A DNA stretch of 64,000 nucleotides from Streptomyces gardneri (GTDB taxonomy: Bacteria > Actinomycetota > Actinomycetes > Streptomycetales > Streptomycetaceae): NCBI RefSeq assembly GCF_006539185.1, contig NZ_BJMN01000039.1:36732-100731 (forward strand), written 5' to 3'. The translations under genes and the position numbers were made by a program. Under the pieces are notes generated by a model. That model was not told where the DNA came from. It ran no database searches and saw nothing but the letters and a program-made list of their open reading frames with translations. Below are positions 1 to 8,892 of this stretch, one piece after another (the first letter of the stretch is position 1; each line of letters starts with the position of its first letter).

Positions 1-770
1 ACGGTCCATGTGGCGGTAGCGCGTCCGGCGTACGCCCCGCCCTTCTGGGCGGTCGACGGGGCCTTGTAGCGGTGGCCGCAGTCCGGCGACGGGGCCTTGC
101 CCTGGGTGGCGTCGTAGGGGGTGCCCGGGCCGGCGCAGGTGACCGTGGTGCCGTCTCCCATGTCCCACCGGATCGAGGACACCCGGGCGGTCGCGGTGAC
201 CGTGACACCGCCCGCCGTCGCGGAAGCCGTGACGGGCCCGTACGTCGTCGGAGACCGGCTGGCCCACATCCACATCGGCATGCCCACCACGTACCGCCCA
301 GCCGCCCTCGGAGAGACCACCAACGGACCGTCCAACCGCATGGAATCGACCGCGCGGCGCGCCAGCACCTCCGGATCGATCCGGGGCGCAGGGGCGCCGC
401 CGCCGGTGGGGATGAAGGTGACGCCGACGCGGCCGGTGGCGGGACACTCCACCTGGTAGAGCGCTCCGTCCTCGGCCGTCTTGCCCTCCCATGCCAGGTT
501 CCCGGCCGGGGGCTGCGGTTCGAGCCGAACGTAGGTGCACGCGGGCTTCGCCGAGCCGCCGCTCGAAGTGCCGGCCGGAGTGCCGGCCGTACCGCCCGAG
601 CCCGAGCCCGAGCCGCCGCCCGCGCTGGGCGCCGTGGTGCTATCGGAGGCGCACACCGTCACCAGGAGCCCGGAGTTGTCGCAGACCCCTCCGCCCGGTC
701 CGTCCGCGTGCGCAGCCGGGGCGAGGATGCCCGAGAGGACCACTGCGGCTACCACCGCGCGCCTCAGCAT
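1..770 (-). CDS. Secreted Ser/Gly-rich protein, C-terminus cut by window edge
   Basis: At least 256 residues are visible and the stop lies beyond base 1. The N-terminus MLRRAVVAAVVLSG is a signal peptide with an Ala cleavage region, followed by a Gly/Ser-rich linker and a domain with the motif WDMGDGTTVTCAGPGTPY. This looks like the conserved secreted protein, often mislabelled ATP/GTP-binding, that sits beside a small lipoprotein in Streptomyces integrative and conjugative elements. The ATG overlaps the stop of the upstream lipoprotein by 7 nt, so the two are translationally coupled. Its function is unknown. Confidence 0.75.
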   Translation of the reverse strand, partial: MLRRAVVAAVVLSGILAPAAHADGPGGGVCDNSGLLVTVCASDSTTAPSAGGGSGSGSGGTAGTPAGTSSGGSAKPACTYVRLEPQPPAGNLAWEGKTAEDGALYQVECPATGRVGVTFIPTGGGAPAPRIDPEVLARRAVDSMRLDGPLVVSPRAAGRYVVGMPMWMWASRSPTTYGPVTASATAGGVTVTATARVSSIRWDMGDGTTVTCAGPGTPYDATQGKAPSPDCGHRYKAPSTAQKGGAYAGRATATWT

Positions 771-1357
771 GTGCGTGCCCCCTCCGGGGCATAGGTGACG
801 ACCATCCACCCCTGCGGCCACTTCTCCGCCGTCGCCGTGGCGATGTACCGGCGCGGCTGGTTGCTCGGGAGCGGGATCGGCTCGCCGGTCTTGACCCGGA
901 CCGCCTTCCAGCCCGACAGGTCAAGGCAGTCCTCGATCGTCGCCTTCGGCAGTTTCCCGGTCATGTCGAGCATCGTCACCGTCGGCGCGTGCCCCAGCTT
1001 GCCCGTGCCGATCGTCCCGGCCTGCTTCATCCGGGCCAGGTCGATACGGAACTGTCCGAGCGCGTCCAGGCTCGCGTACTTCTCCAAGGCCGTGCCCTTG
1101 GCGTCGGCCTTCCCGTACGCCTTCATCTGCTCCGCCCACATCGAGCCGTAGGCGGCGAGCACGGCCTTCTTCTCCGTCGTCTCCGGGTCGGCCGACGACG
1201 TCGCCGGAGCGGGCGCGGTCGTGGACGTCGTGGGCGGGGCGGTGGTGGCCGGCGCTTTCGCGTCGCCGTCTCCGCCGCCGCATCCGGCAAGCATGAGGAC
1301 GAGCGCCAGGGCCGCGAACGCGGGCGCCGCTGTGCGTGTGTGTCGAGCCGTCACCAT
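764..1357 (-). CDS. Small lipoprotein
   Basis: A 197-residue protein. The start ATG at 1357 follows a GGGGGAAC ribosome-binding site. The signal peptide ends in the lipobox LMLAGC, followed by a Gly/Asp and Thr/Pro-rich spacer (about residues 25-55) and a mixed helix-strand domain. It should be an acylated surface protein. It is coupled by overlap to the secreted protein downstream and probably belongs to the same envelope or conjugation-associated unit. There is no recognisable enzymatic motif. Confidence 0.8.
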   Translation of the reverse strand: MVTARHTRTAAPAFAALALVLMLAGCGGGDGDAKAPATTAPPTTSTTAPAPATSSADPETTEKKAVLAAYGSMWAEQMKAYGKADAKGTALEKYASLDALGQFRIDLARMKQAGTIGTGKLGHAPTVTMLDMTGKLPKATIEDCLDLSGWKAVRVKTGEPIPLPSNQPRRYIATATAEKWPQGWMVVTYAPEGARTC

Positions 1358-1701
1358 CAGGGTTCCCCCGTGCAGTCGGAGCCGATCACGGCACCGTAGC
1401 GGGACGCACACACCGGGTCACAGTCGATCCAGTGAGTCCGTCAGCAACCGCCACCCCGCCCGGCCCGAGAACACCCAACCTCTCCGTACGGCTATCGCGT
1501 ACAAAGAGGTGTCGTCGTGACGGTGGGGCTTGCCCACGGGGTCTGACCAGGCACGACGTTCTGGATCGTGAAAGTGGGGGTCCCACTCCCGGTCCCCCCT
1601 CCGGTGCACCTCCTAGTGCAACCGTGGAAGCAACCCTCCAGCCCCCTTCCGATGCAACTGTCCTCGGGCTGGGTGCGGGTGGGCTTGCCCGCTTGTGTGC
1701 C
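1358..1701. other. No gene recognised
   Basis: This is the upstream region of the lipoprotein operon. Open frames here are unsupported by ribosome-binding sites or recognisable protein sequence. It presumably contains the operon promoter, which I could not define. Confidence 0.4.
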
Positions 1702-1740
1702 TCGCAGCGATAGTTGGCACTTCGCAGAGGTAGTTGTCAC
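1702..1740. promoter_or_regulatory. Tandem 19-bp direct repeat, possible operator
   Basis: Positions 1702-1720 and 1722-1740 carry the same 19-mer with 3 mismatches, both containing TAGTTG followed by CAC. The spacing is 20 bp, two helical turns. It lies about 350 bp upstream of the lipoprotein operon and overlaps the last codon of a decayed gene. A regulator-binding site is an inference. Confidence 0.35.
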
Positions 1741-2035
1741 CGAGTGGCTCTTCGGAAGCCGCCTCGCATGGTGATGATCTCCTCGGCGGTCGTGTCCTTG
1801 CTCTTGTCACGCTGGTGCGCCAGGAGGGCGACCTGGAGTGGGAAGGACGTCCCAGGTCTGGTTCGAAGGGCGTATCCCATCCTTCGGTGAATGTAGGTCG
1901 CCTCGACCGCCAGGGGTTCGAGGTATCGGGCTGCCTCGTGCTCATCCGGAACGCTGAGGAAGCGGTCCGCCAGGTCGGGCTTTCACCTTCCATGATGTAG
2001 CTGAGGACCAGGTTCTCTGCCCAGGGTGCGAGGCG
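1737..2035 (-). pseudogene. C-terminal remnant of an unidentified protein
   Basis: About 95 residues of protein-like sequence can be read across two frames. It runs from WAENLVLSYIMEGE (frame 1) to KPDLADRFLSVPDEHEAARY (frame 2) and ends with MRGGFRRATR and a TGA at 1737. The switch is at an A-run near 1983, where one missing A explains the shift. The 5' part is replaced by a GC-rich hairpin region. The family was not recognised; the continuous sensible sequence is the only evidence that it was a gene. Confidence 0.5.
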
Positions 2036-2040
2036 AGGCT

Positions 2041-2078
2041 GGCGCCCCGGCCCGCCCCGGGGCCGCGGGCGGGGCGCC
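2041..2078. repeat. GC-rich hairpin
   Basis: Left arm 2041-2055 and right arm 2065-2078 pair except for a one-base bulge. It marks the boundary where the upstream gene remnant stops making sense, so it may be a rearrangement site rather than a terminator. Confidence 0.4.
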
Positions 2079-2122
2079 CGCGGGGAGTAGCGGGGGTGAG
2101 CCCCCCAATTGGAGAGTTCAGT

Positions 2123-2250
2123 GGAATCATCCCGGCAGGGGCGGGGAACAGCGTCAGACCCGACGGGGGCCAGCAACCAGAAGCAGGCCCATTCCCCCGC
2201 CACCGACAGAGCTCAGATACCGGAACCATCCCCACACGGGCAGGGAGTGG
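2123..2250. CRISPR. CRISPR relic A (two degenerate repeats)
   Basis: Two 29-nt sequences at 2123-2151 and 2222-2250 match the repeat seen intact at 46903-46931 (CATCCCCGCGGGTGCGGGG core) with several substitutions. They are 70 nt apart, which is not a clean spacer length, so part of the array has been deleted. No cas gene is adjacent. The rest of the gap from 2251 to 2414 shows nothing. Confidence 0.55.
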
Positions 2251-2414
2251 GCGATGCCGCTGGCGGTCGGATGCCCGCCAATCCGGGCACCACCGTGCCG
2301 CGAGTTCGCGTACGTCGGATTCCCTGCAGCACGGGGCGGGTTCGGCCGGATCCGCACTCGTGAGCGGGGCCGGTTTCGCTCCTCGACAGGGCAGCCTGGG
2401 GCGGCCATGCCCGT

Positions 2415-2891
2415 TCAGGCTGCTCGAGCATCTGCAGGGCCGAAGACGTTGTCGAAGCTATGGGCATGACACGTGCTGACGAGGTGGTAGGCGCCGCTCG
2501 AGTGACGCAGGGCGTGCTCGGTGTAGTGGAGGACTTCTGCGGGGGTGAGGACTTTCAGGTCTCCGAAGACGTAGTACAGCGGGGTCGGTGCGTGGACGGC
2601 CGTGAACTGGAGGCCGGCGTTGACCGTGCTGGTGCTGATCGAGTAGCGGTTGGTATCGGTGCTGGGCATGCGGTCCTTGGCGTCGATGGTGACGATCTCG
2701 CCGGCGCGGGCGGCGATGAGGTCCGGGAACTGGCGCAGAGCGGACCGGGTCCGGCGTAAGGCTTCGCGGACGACTTCCGGGTAGGTGCCCTGGCCGCAGG
2801 GGTGGACGGTCCAGCCCCTGGCGCGCAGCGCGTGGGCGACCCTGTGTTCGTGCATGTCCCCAACGGCCTTGCGGTGCTGCCACTGCGTCAC
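2415..2891 (-). CDS. PD-(D/E)XK-type nuclease
   Basis: A 158-residue protein. The GTG at 2891 is chosen because GAGGGGGAACGAAC precedes it; the longer frame has no such site. The sequence reads as a restriction-endonuclease-like fold: an N-terminal helix with MHEHRVAHALRARGW, then FPDLIAARAGEIVTIDAKDR, in which the Asp and the DAK supply the D...(D/E)xK signature. It probably nicks or cuts DNA, like small Holliday-junction-resolvase-like nucleases of mobile elements. It is divergent from the zinc-finger gene at 2978 with an 86-bp shared promoter gap. The substrate is unknown. Confidence 0.7.
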   Translation of the reverse strand: MTQWQHRKAVGDMHEHRVAHALRARGWTVHPCGQGTYPEVVREALRRTRSALRQFPDLIAARAGEIVTIDAKDRMPSTDTNRYSISTSTVNAGLQFTAVHAPTPLYYVFGDLKVLTPAEVLHYTEHALRHSSGAYHLVSTCHAHSFDNVFGPADARAA

Positions 2892-2977
2892 GTTCGTTCC
2901 CCCTCTGTCGAGTTCCGTCCGCGTGATACGAAGCCCTGTCTTTTCGTATTCCCCCATTGAGGGCTAGGATGCCGCAC

Positions 2978-3913
2978 ATGACGGAATACGTTGACCCACG
3001 CTTTCGTCCCACTCTGTGGCCTGGGACCCCGGTCCCCGCACCAGCGTTGAGCCCTCTCGCCTCGGCACGGGCGGAGGGCGAGTGGATTGTCTGGTCCCCC
3101 CAGGTCCGCTCCCCCGGCGACGGCACCATGGCCCTGCCGGAAGACTTCTACCTGCGCGAGTTCATGGAGCTCGACCCCACCAACCTCGACGCGGTGGCCG
3201 CCATGATGCGCACCTACGGGCAGCTCGGAGGCAGCGTGGGCTCGCTGAGCCTGGACGTGGAGGAGCACGAGCGCTACACGGAGCTGGAGGACCGCCTCCA
3301 CCCGAAGCACGGCCCGTTCGCCCTCCACGGCGAGCTGACGGAACTGTTCGTCTCCCAAGCCCAGGAGGTCATCACGACGTGGCTGGCCCTGCGTCGAGAA
3401 GGGGGGCTGGACGCACTCGTCGAGGCGGAAGGCACCGAAGAGGAACTCACCCTATGGCAGGCAGCCAACAGTGACAGTGAAGACCTGTGGCCCCGCGACC
3501 TGGCCCACATGCGCGAACTCTTGCTGGAGCTGAAGATCGGCAACCTGCGCAGCACACTCAACTCGGCCCTCAAGCCGTTCAGCATCGGCATCGGCGGCCT
3601 CGAAGACCGCTACCCCACCCTGCTGGCCGTGACCTTCCTCCAGCTGTACAACCACCTCGCCGAGAACGCCACCATCCGCACCTGCGCCAACGAGACCTGC
3701 CACCGCTCCTTCGTCCGCCAGCGCGGCCGTGCCGAGTACGGACAGAACCGCACCACCGGCATCAAGTACTGCACCCGCGAATGCGCCCGTGCCCAAGCCC
3801 AACGAGAACACCGCCGACGCCGCAAGACGGCCGCCACCCAGCCCGACACCCGGACACCCAACGACGACCAAGCCGTACTCGCCTCACGCAAGGACAAGAA
3901 GAACCGCCCGTGA
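2978..3913 (+). CDS. CGNR-like zinc-finger protein
   Basis: A 311-residue protein. ATG 2978 (MTEYVDPRF) has AGG eight bases upstream; ATG 2969 is also possible. The first 210 residues are a helical domain of unknown role. The C-terminus has the zinc-knuckle pattern C-x4-C (TCANETCHRSF) followed by RTTGIKYCTRECARAQAQR, as in CGNR zinc fingers that bind nucleic acid, then a basic tail. A role as a DNA-binding regulator is inferred. It is divergent from the nuclease at 2891. Confidence 0.65.
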   Translation: MTEYVDPRFRPTLWPGTPVPAPALSPLASARAEGEWIVWSPQVRSPGDGTMALPEDFYLREFMELDPTNLDAVAAMMRTYGQLGGSVGSLSLDVEEHERYTELEDRLHPKHGPFALHGELTELFVSQAQEVITTWLALRREGGLDALVEAEGTEEELTLWQAANSDSEDLWPRDLAHMRELLLELKIGNLRSTLNSALKPFSIGIGGLEDRYPTLLAVTFLQLYNHLAENATIRTCANETCHRSFVRQRGRAEYGQNRTTGIKYCTRECARAQAQREHRRRRKTAATQPDTRTPNDDQAVLASRKDKKNRP

Positions 3914-4798
3914 TCCACCCCCGCGAGCACCAGGCCAGCAGGGGGACTCCCGGGGCACGGCCAGCGGCCGCGTAGGGACGATCATCGCGTGCGAGGAGCA
4001 GCCCGTAACGAGATCCCTGGCCAATGGCCGGATCCGGGGGCCCAGCCCCACCCTCACGGCACTACTGGATTGTGCCCCTGCCGCGGAATCGGCAGGGCGC
4101 CGGTGCGAGGGAGGGCGGCACAACGATGCCCGGGCATTTCAAAACTTGGCAGCTTTCGTACCCTGCCCCCTGGCATTCTGACCGCACACAGCGGTGGAGG
4201 CCGGTGAGCGGCATGAGAGCTTGTGGTGCTGCCGTTTTCGGGTTGGCTCGTTCTCGTGCCCTGGGCAGAGAGGCGAAAGCTTTCACCGCTGATGCTTTGT
4301 CAGAGGGGGGCGTCACGATGTCCACATAAGCCTCGCCTCTTGCCTTAAGGATCGGCCATCACTCGGTTCCTGGCCGCCCATCGGCCTCGTCCCGATGCCG
4401 TTCTGGCGGACGGTCCTCGGCGCGTGGATCGCTTTGCTCCCCCGATCGAGCCGGTCTCCGGCCCTGGCTTGCGCGGCCACCGCACGCCTGGCCGCACCAT
4501 CGATCACCGTCTGCCGCAGCGGCCGGTGCCGTGCCTGTGGACGTCGCCGACCGCGGCACGGCAGAAGCTGACGGACGTCGCCCGTGGGCGCAGCGGTGCC
4601 TCTCCGCGTCTCCATGCCGGGACGTCGGCCGGGCCGGAGCGGCCTGCCGGGCCCGGGGCCGGGAACCCGGCCGGCGCCTCACGGCAGCATTCCGCGGCTA
4701 GGAGCACCTCTCGGCATGGACTGGGCGAGGTGATCGTGAGGCAGCTTGGCCGGAGGGGCTGCGCGTGGATAGCAGCCGGATTCGACTCGGCTATGGCC
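3914..4798. other. No gene recognised (885 bp)
   Basis: All six frames were read. The open frames are shadows or lack protein-like sequence and ribosome-binding sites. No repeat, hairpin or transposase motif stands out. It may be decayed DNA or a long 3' region of the gene ending at 4799. Confidence 0.4.
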
Positions 4799-6016
4799 TC
4801 ACGTTCGCATCCAGGTAGCGAAGGCGTCGACAAGGCCCGTGTAGAAGCGCTCGCCGGGTACCGAGCCTGGATTCTTGCTGGCGTCGTAGAAGGCGACGTT
4901 GGTGAAGGTGGCAGAGGCGGAAGCGTTGAGGTTCTTGTAGAAGGCGAGCTTGCCCCGGCCGAACCCGACGAAGAGCCAGAAGATGCCGAGCGAGGCGGTG
5001 TTCTGGAGCATGGAGCGGACCTCCGCTTTGTCCCAGGGCTCATCACCGACTTGAGTCACGACGAAGGCGGGATCTACAGCTCCGGACTCCTGATAGTGAC
5101 TGACAGCGCGGCGCATCGCATCGGCAACGTTGCCCCACCCCCAGTCGACCTGAGTATGCAGCTGTCCGATACGGCCTCGATAGTTGTCCAACCGGATCTC
5201 CTCCAGGAAGGGCTCACGTCCGCTGGAGAAGATCACCGGCACCGTGCCGTCGTCGTCGAGGTTTGCCGACAGGGCCAGGACGCGTTCGGCAAAGGCCTGC
5301 ACGGCGAACGACTCGTAGAGTTCTTCCATGTCCCAGTCATGGTCCAGGATGAGATAGACAGCGGCTTGCCGTCCCGTGATGCCTCGGTCTGCGAGGGCCT
5401 GGCCAGCCTGTCGCGCGGGCGCCAGCAGGCCCGGGGCCTGTCGCTCCAGTTTCGTCAGGTCAACCGCGGCAGCCTGTCCCGCTGTCGTGCGTGTTGGTGT
5501 AGGAAGTGGCGCGGCAGTGGGTTCGGGGTCGACATCGACGCCGTAGTCGGTTGCCAGCCCCGCAAGGCCTGAGGCGTAGCCCTGTCCCACGGCCCGGACC
5601 TTCCAGTCGCCACCGCGGCGGTACAGCTCCGCCAGGACCACGACAGTCTCCCCCGACGTGAAGCTTGGCGCTGTGAACGACGTCGGCGAGGTTCCGCTCT
5701 GGGTAATCGTCAGTTGAGGTGCTCTGGTGAAGACAGCACCTGGCTGCAGCGGATCGACGCTCACGACGACAACGACACGGTGCACGTCGGCCGGCAGGCG
5801 AGGAAGCTCTGCGGTGACCGTCGTGCCTTGAACGGAGACCCCGTCCTGGGCCGGATGGTTGTAGAAGACCAGATCATGATCGCCGCGAACCTTGCCGTCA
5901 GGCCCGAGCAGCAGCGCGGACACATCCGCGGAAAGCCCCTGTACAGAGACCGACACCACCGTCCGCGCCGTCAGCAGACCCGTGTTCTCACCCTTACGCA
6001 GCGACATCGTCTGCAT
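4799..6016 (-). CDS. TerD domain plus von Willebrand A domain protein
   Basis: A 405-residue protein. ATG 6016 follows AAGGGGG with 6-nt spacing; the extra 100 codons upstream read through CRISPR repeats and are not coding. Residues 1-190 match TerD (MSLRKGENTGL, LVFYNHPAQDGVSV), a Ca-binding stress domain of tellurium/phage-resistance clusters. A Pro/Thr linker (PEPTAAPLPTPTRTT) follows, then a TerF-type VWA domain (IFSSGREPF, FVVTQVGDEPWDK, IFWLFVGFG). It is probably a cytosolic stress or defence scaffold. No other ter gene is adjacent, so it stands alone here. A CRISPR relic occupies its upstream region. Confidence 0.85.
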   Translation of the reverse strand: MQTMSLRKGENTGLLTARTVVSVSVQGLSADVSALLLGPDGKVRGDHDLVFYNHPAQDGVSVQGTTVTAELPRLPADVHRVVVVVSVDPLQPGAVFTRAPQLTITQSGTSPTSFTAPSFTSGETVVVLAELYRRGGDWKVRAVGQGYASGLAGLATDYGVDVDPEPTAAPLPTPTRTTAGQAAAVDLTKLERQAPGLLAPARQAGQALADRGITGRQAAVYLILDHDWDMEELYESFAVQAFAERVLALSANLDDDGTVPVIFSSGREPFLEEIRLDNYRGRIGQLHTQVDWGWGNVADAMRRAVSHYQESGAVDPAFVVTQVGDEPWDKAEVRSMLQNTASLGIFWLFVGFGRGKLAFYKNLNASASATFTNVAFYDASKNPGSVPGERFYTGLVDAFATWMRT

Positions 6017-6113
6017 CCCTGCCCCCTTGATCACCAGAGAAGAACGGTAGTCGCCTATGCGCCCGTCTGCGGCCTCTTCGGCATATCCGGCATGCGCAGG
6101 TGGGGAGCAGAAC

Positions 6114-6264
6114 GAGACCATCCCCGCACAAGCGGGCAACAGCTGTGGGACCCGATCACCGACCACATCACGCAAGGGCCATCCCCGCACGAGCAGGGAG
6201 CAGGACGACCCGCAGGGTTGGAGGGTCATTGCGCTGGGACCATCCCTGCACAAGCACAAGGACA
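6114..6264. CRISPR. CRISPR relic B (three repeats, two 32-nt spacers)
   Basis: Degenerate repeats lie at 6114-6142, 6175-6203 and 6236-6264, each 29 nt, with spacers of exactly 32 nt. The first spacer (6143-6174) recurs in relic C with one mismatch. The last repeat is the most eroded. A further fragment resembling a repeat half may lie near 6288-6316. No cas gene is nearby. The remaining stretch to 6440 shows nothing. Confidence 0.75.
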
Positions 6265-6440
6265 CGTGAGCGATCGCCGTGCAACGGGGAGCAACACCCA
6301 TGGGTGCGAGGAACCGCGTCATGGTCGCCCCAGGCCGGGAGGGGCCCTCGGGGGCCCCGGGTGACGAGACCGGGCCTCCTGTGTCGTGGCAGGCACACGG
6401 TGTGTCTCCGGGGTCCTGTATGCCGCTCGCCTGAACAGCG

Positions 6441-7640
6441 TCAGGAAGAGTCCGAGAGCCCCTCCTCGACGGCCTGAGCCTGAATCCGGTCCGCTTCTTC
6501 GGGAGTCAGGTGAAAGCCTGCGGAACGGTTTCGCTGTTCTCCGGGACATCTGACCGTGCAGTCGAATCCGCTGCTGCCGGCATCGATGAGGGTCACACAC
6601 ATGTGCAGGGGCCAGTCGCAGCCTGGGGTTCCTCGCTCAAGGTGGAGATGGCGGCGGAGCGCGGCGAGTTGGTGATTCGTGGGCAGGGAGCGTCGGGTGC
6701 GGCAGTGTGTGCATCGCAGCAGGTGGGCGGTGCTGCCCTGCAGGGTCAGGAAGTCCTTGCCGTGGCCCTCCATGGTGTTGCAGCTGACGCACAGGGGTCC
6801 GCGGATCAGCCCGTGGTCGTGGCAGTGGTCCCAGACAGCGGCCGGCCGTGGCGGGTCGCACAGTGTGCACAGGTAGTCCTGGGCCGGAGGTCCGTTCTCG
6901 CGGACCTTGGCGTAGGGCTTGCCGTCGAGCTGCTGTCTGTAGCTGAGCAGCGTGGCCTGCGCACAGGCGGGGCAGAGTACGTTCCCGCCGCTGCCGGCTG
7001 CCGGGCGTCGGCCGGGATCGGTGACGCCGGTGCCGCAGACCTTGCAGGGTGTGGGAGTGTGGCCGAGGTTCTCGTCGGTCTCCTCCTGGCGGTCGAGGAT
7101 GAACGCGAGCGTCCGGGGAATGAGCCAGGTGTCGTCCGTCCAGGCCAGAGAGGCGACGGGCAGGACGCAGGCGATGGCGTACTCGCCGCACTGCTCACGC
7201 AACGCATCTGCGGTCAGGCCGCACCGAAGGCCCCAGCTCTTCTCGTAGCCATACCCCCACACGGCGCCGCAGGAGCAGCCGGTCTCTTCATGTGCGGTGC
7301 GAGCAGCTCTGACGATCCAGCCGTGGATCTGGGCGCGCCACCCGGTCGGTTCGAGCCGGCTTCCGCCCTGCTGACCGGCGCCGCCCGGGCGGGGGTCGAC
7401 CAGGTCGTGCGGATCCCAGGCCAGGGCGGCGATCGCGCGTCCTGCCGCCCGGACCTCCGATTCGACGAACTTCCACCGGTTGGCCATCTTGTAGGCGCGT
7501 ACCGGTTGATGCCCGAAGAAGACGAAGTCGTGTTTGGCGTCCCGGTTGTACTTGTATTGGAAGCGGACCGGTGCCATCGGGATCGGGCTGTGCCGTGTCT
7601 CATCGGCCAGAAAAGCCGCGGCCAGTTGTGGAGTGATCAC
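6441..7640 (-). CDS. Endonuclease VII-type HNH protein
   Basis: A 399-residue protein. GTG 7640 follows GGGTGGGAGG. The C-terminal half has the recombination endonuclease VII signature WDHCHDHGLIRGPLCVSCN together with CTLCDPPRP, a zinc-bound beta-beta-alpha nuclease core. It is preceded by a separate zinc ribbon (CKVCGTGV...LCPACA), and another C-x2-C pair follows it (CTHC). The first 200 residues are unfamiliar. T4 endonuclease VII resolves branched DNA; homologues occur in phages and mobile elements. Whether this one cuts junctions or acts in defence is not shown. Confidence 0.75.
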   Translation of the reverse strand: MITPQLAAAFLADETRHSPIPMAPVRFQYKYNRDAKHDFVFFGHQPVRAYKMANRWKFVESEVRAAGRAIAALAWDPHDLVDPRPGGAGQQGGSRLEPTGWRAQIHGWIVRAARTAHEETGCSCGAVWGYGYEKSWGLRCGLTADALREQCGEYAIACVLPVASLAWTDDTWLIPRTLAFILDRQEETDENLGHTPTPCKVCGTGVTDPGRRPAAGSGGNVLCPACAQATLLSYRQQLDGKPYAKVRENGPPAQDYLCTLCDPPRPAAVWDHCHDHGLIRGPLCVSCNTMEGHGKDFLTLQGSTAHLLRCTHCRTRRSLPTNHQLAALRRHLHLERGTPGCDWPLHMCVTLIDAGSSGFDCTVRCPGEQRNRSAGFHLTPEEADRIQAQAVEEGLSDSS

Positions 7641-7748
7641 CCATCCAGCCTCCCACCCGTCACTGACAACGCGGCGAGCGAGCATGCCAGACGCCGCGGG
7701 CCAGGCGGAACTATCCGGACAGACCCTGGCCTTGAGCGGTGGCTGTCC

Positions 7749-8608
7749 TCACGTGACGTTCCAGTCGTAGAGAAACTCGTACACGCCTCCGAACTGCTCG
7801 ACTCGTTGGATGAGCTGGGTGCCCACGAAGGGATGCCTGGCGAAGTGGTCCGGATCGTTGACCGTGAGGGTGAGCGGGATGAGGGGTGAACGACTCGTCC
7901 GCCAGGCCCGATCGGACCGTTTCGTTGAACGCGTCGAAGACGGCCCCGGCCAATGCGCCGATCGCGCTCGAGATGAGGGCCCCGGTGATGACCCTTCCCG
8001 CCGACTCGACGGCACTCACGATGGCCGACCGGATCTGCTTGCCGAAGGCGGCGTACAGGGCGTCGAACCCCGTCCCTGAGGTCGCCGTTGTCGTGCTCGA
8101 TGAGGACCAGCGTGGTGGTGTAGGAGTGCAGCCAGGGGCCGTCCTCGTCGAGGTCGAACTCCATGAGCACGTGCGGGTGATCGCGCTAGCGGTCCCGTAC
8201 GTCGTCATCCGAGACGTCTCCGATCTCGCTGCCGTGCAGGACGGGGGCGCTGTACGTGCCGTCCGGCTGTACGCGGACCGTTGAGGAGTCGACGCCGAGC
8301 GCGGACATGTACACCTCGTCGCTGGCTCCTTGGAGCACGTCGTCCGTCGACTCCTTCTCGATGAAGTACCTGAGCCGGAACTGGACGGACCGGTGGTTCC
8401 AGTACGTGGTCCAGACGTGGCTGTCGTCCCCCAGGACGAAGAGGTCGAGGTGGGCCGGGCGGCGGGAGACGGCCGCAATGTGCTGGGCCTTGTCGAAAAC
8501 GGCCTGGCCCGGGACCGGACTCCGCGGCCGTTGCGGATCTACCGCCCATAGTCGAGGTACTCCGCCTGCCGGGCGGTCAGAACGCCGGTCTCGGCGCCCT
8601 GGGCGCAC
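7749..8608 (-). pseudogene. Broken tachylectin-like protein gene
   Basis: Protein-like sequence runs through at least three frame changes (about 8180, 8065 and 7880). The order is AAVSRRPAHLDLFVLGDDSH (beta-propeller motif seen in PLL-like/tachylectin lectins), LMEFDLDEDGPWLHSYTTT, a glycine-zipper stretch GALISSAIGALAGAVFDAF, and finally VGTQLIQRVEQFGG ending YDWNVT. An intact version would be about 280 residues: a sugar-binding propeller fragment plus an amphipathic or membrane-active helix. Its upstream 140 bp is duplicated in front of the gene at 10050. Confidence 0.55.
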
Positions 8609-8611
8609 TCC

Positions 8612-8745
8612 ATTTCCCCGGATGGGCCGGGGGCGGAGCGTGCATGTTGTGCTTCCGGTCGCCGCCCCGGTGTCAGCCGTGCCGCCGTGGCCATGCCCTG
8701 GGTGGACGGGCCCAGGGCGCGACCACGGCCGTACGGATCAGGCGG
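8612..8745. repeat. Copy 1 of a ~140-bp direct repeat
   Basis: This aligns over its whole length with 10122-10263 at roughly 80% identity, including blocks such as TGCCGCCGTGGCCA and GGGGGCGGAGCG. It lies immediately upstream of the broken lectin-like gene on the same strand, as copy 2 does for the gene at 10050. Confidence 0.7.
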
Positions 8746-8892
8746 TGGTGACGGGCGACCATCCGATGATGACTGGGATGCCGCCGTGGCTAACGTGGCA
8801 AAGCAGGGACACCTGATCTCGGTGTCGTCGATACGGCCCTGACGCCGGTGATCAACTCCATGGCGTCAATGGCCAGCCCCGGCCGAGGCGAC

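Noticed and set aside
4330..4798. Frames resembling a zinc-containing transposase start
   Set aside because: The Cys spacing did not match ISL3 or other families on inspection, and no catalytic motif follows.
6017..6322. N-terminal extension of the TerD-VWA frame
   Set aside because: It translates CRISPR repeats; a good ribosome-binding site precedes ATG 6016.
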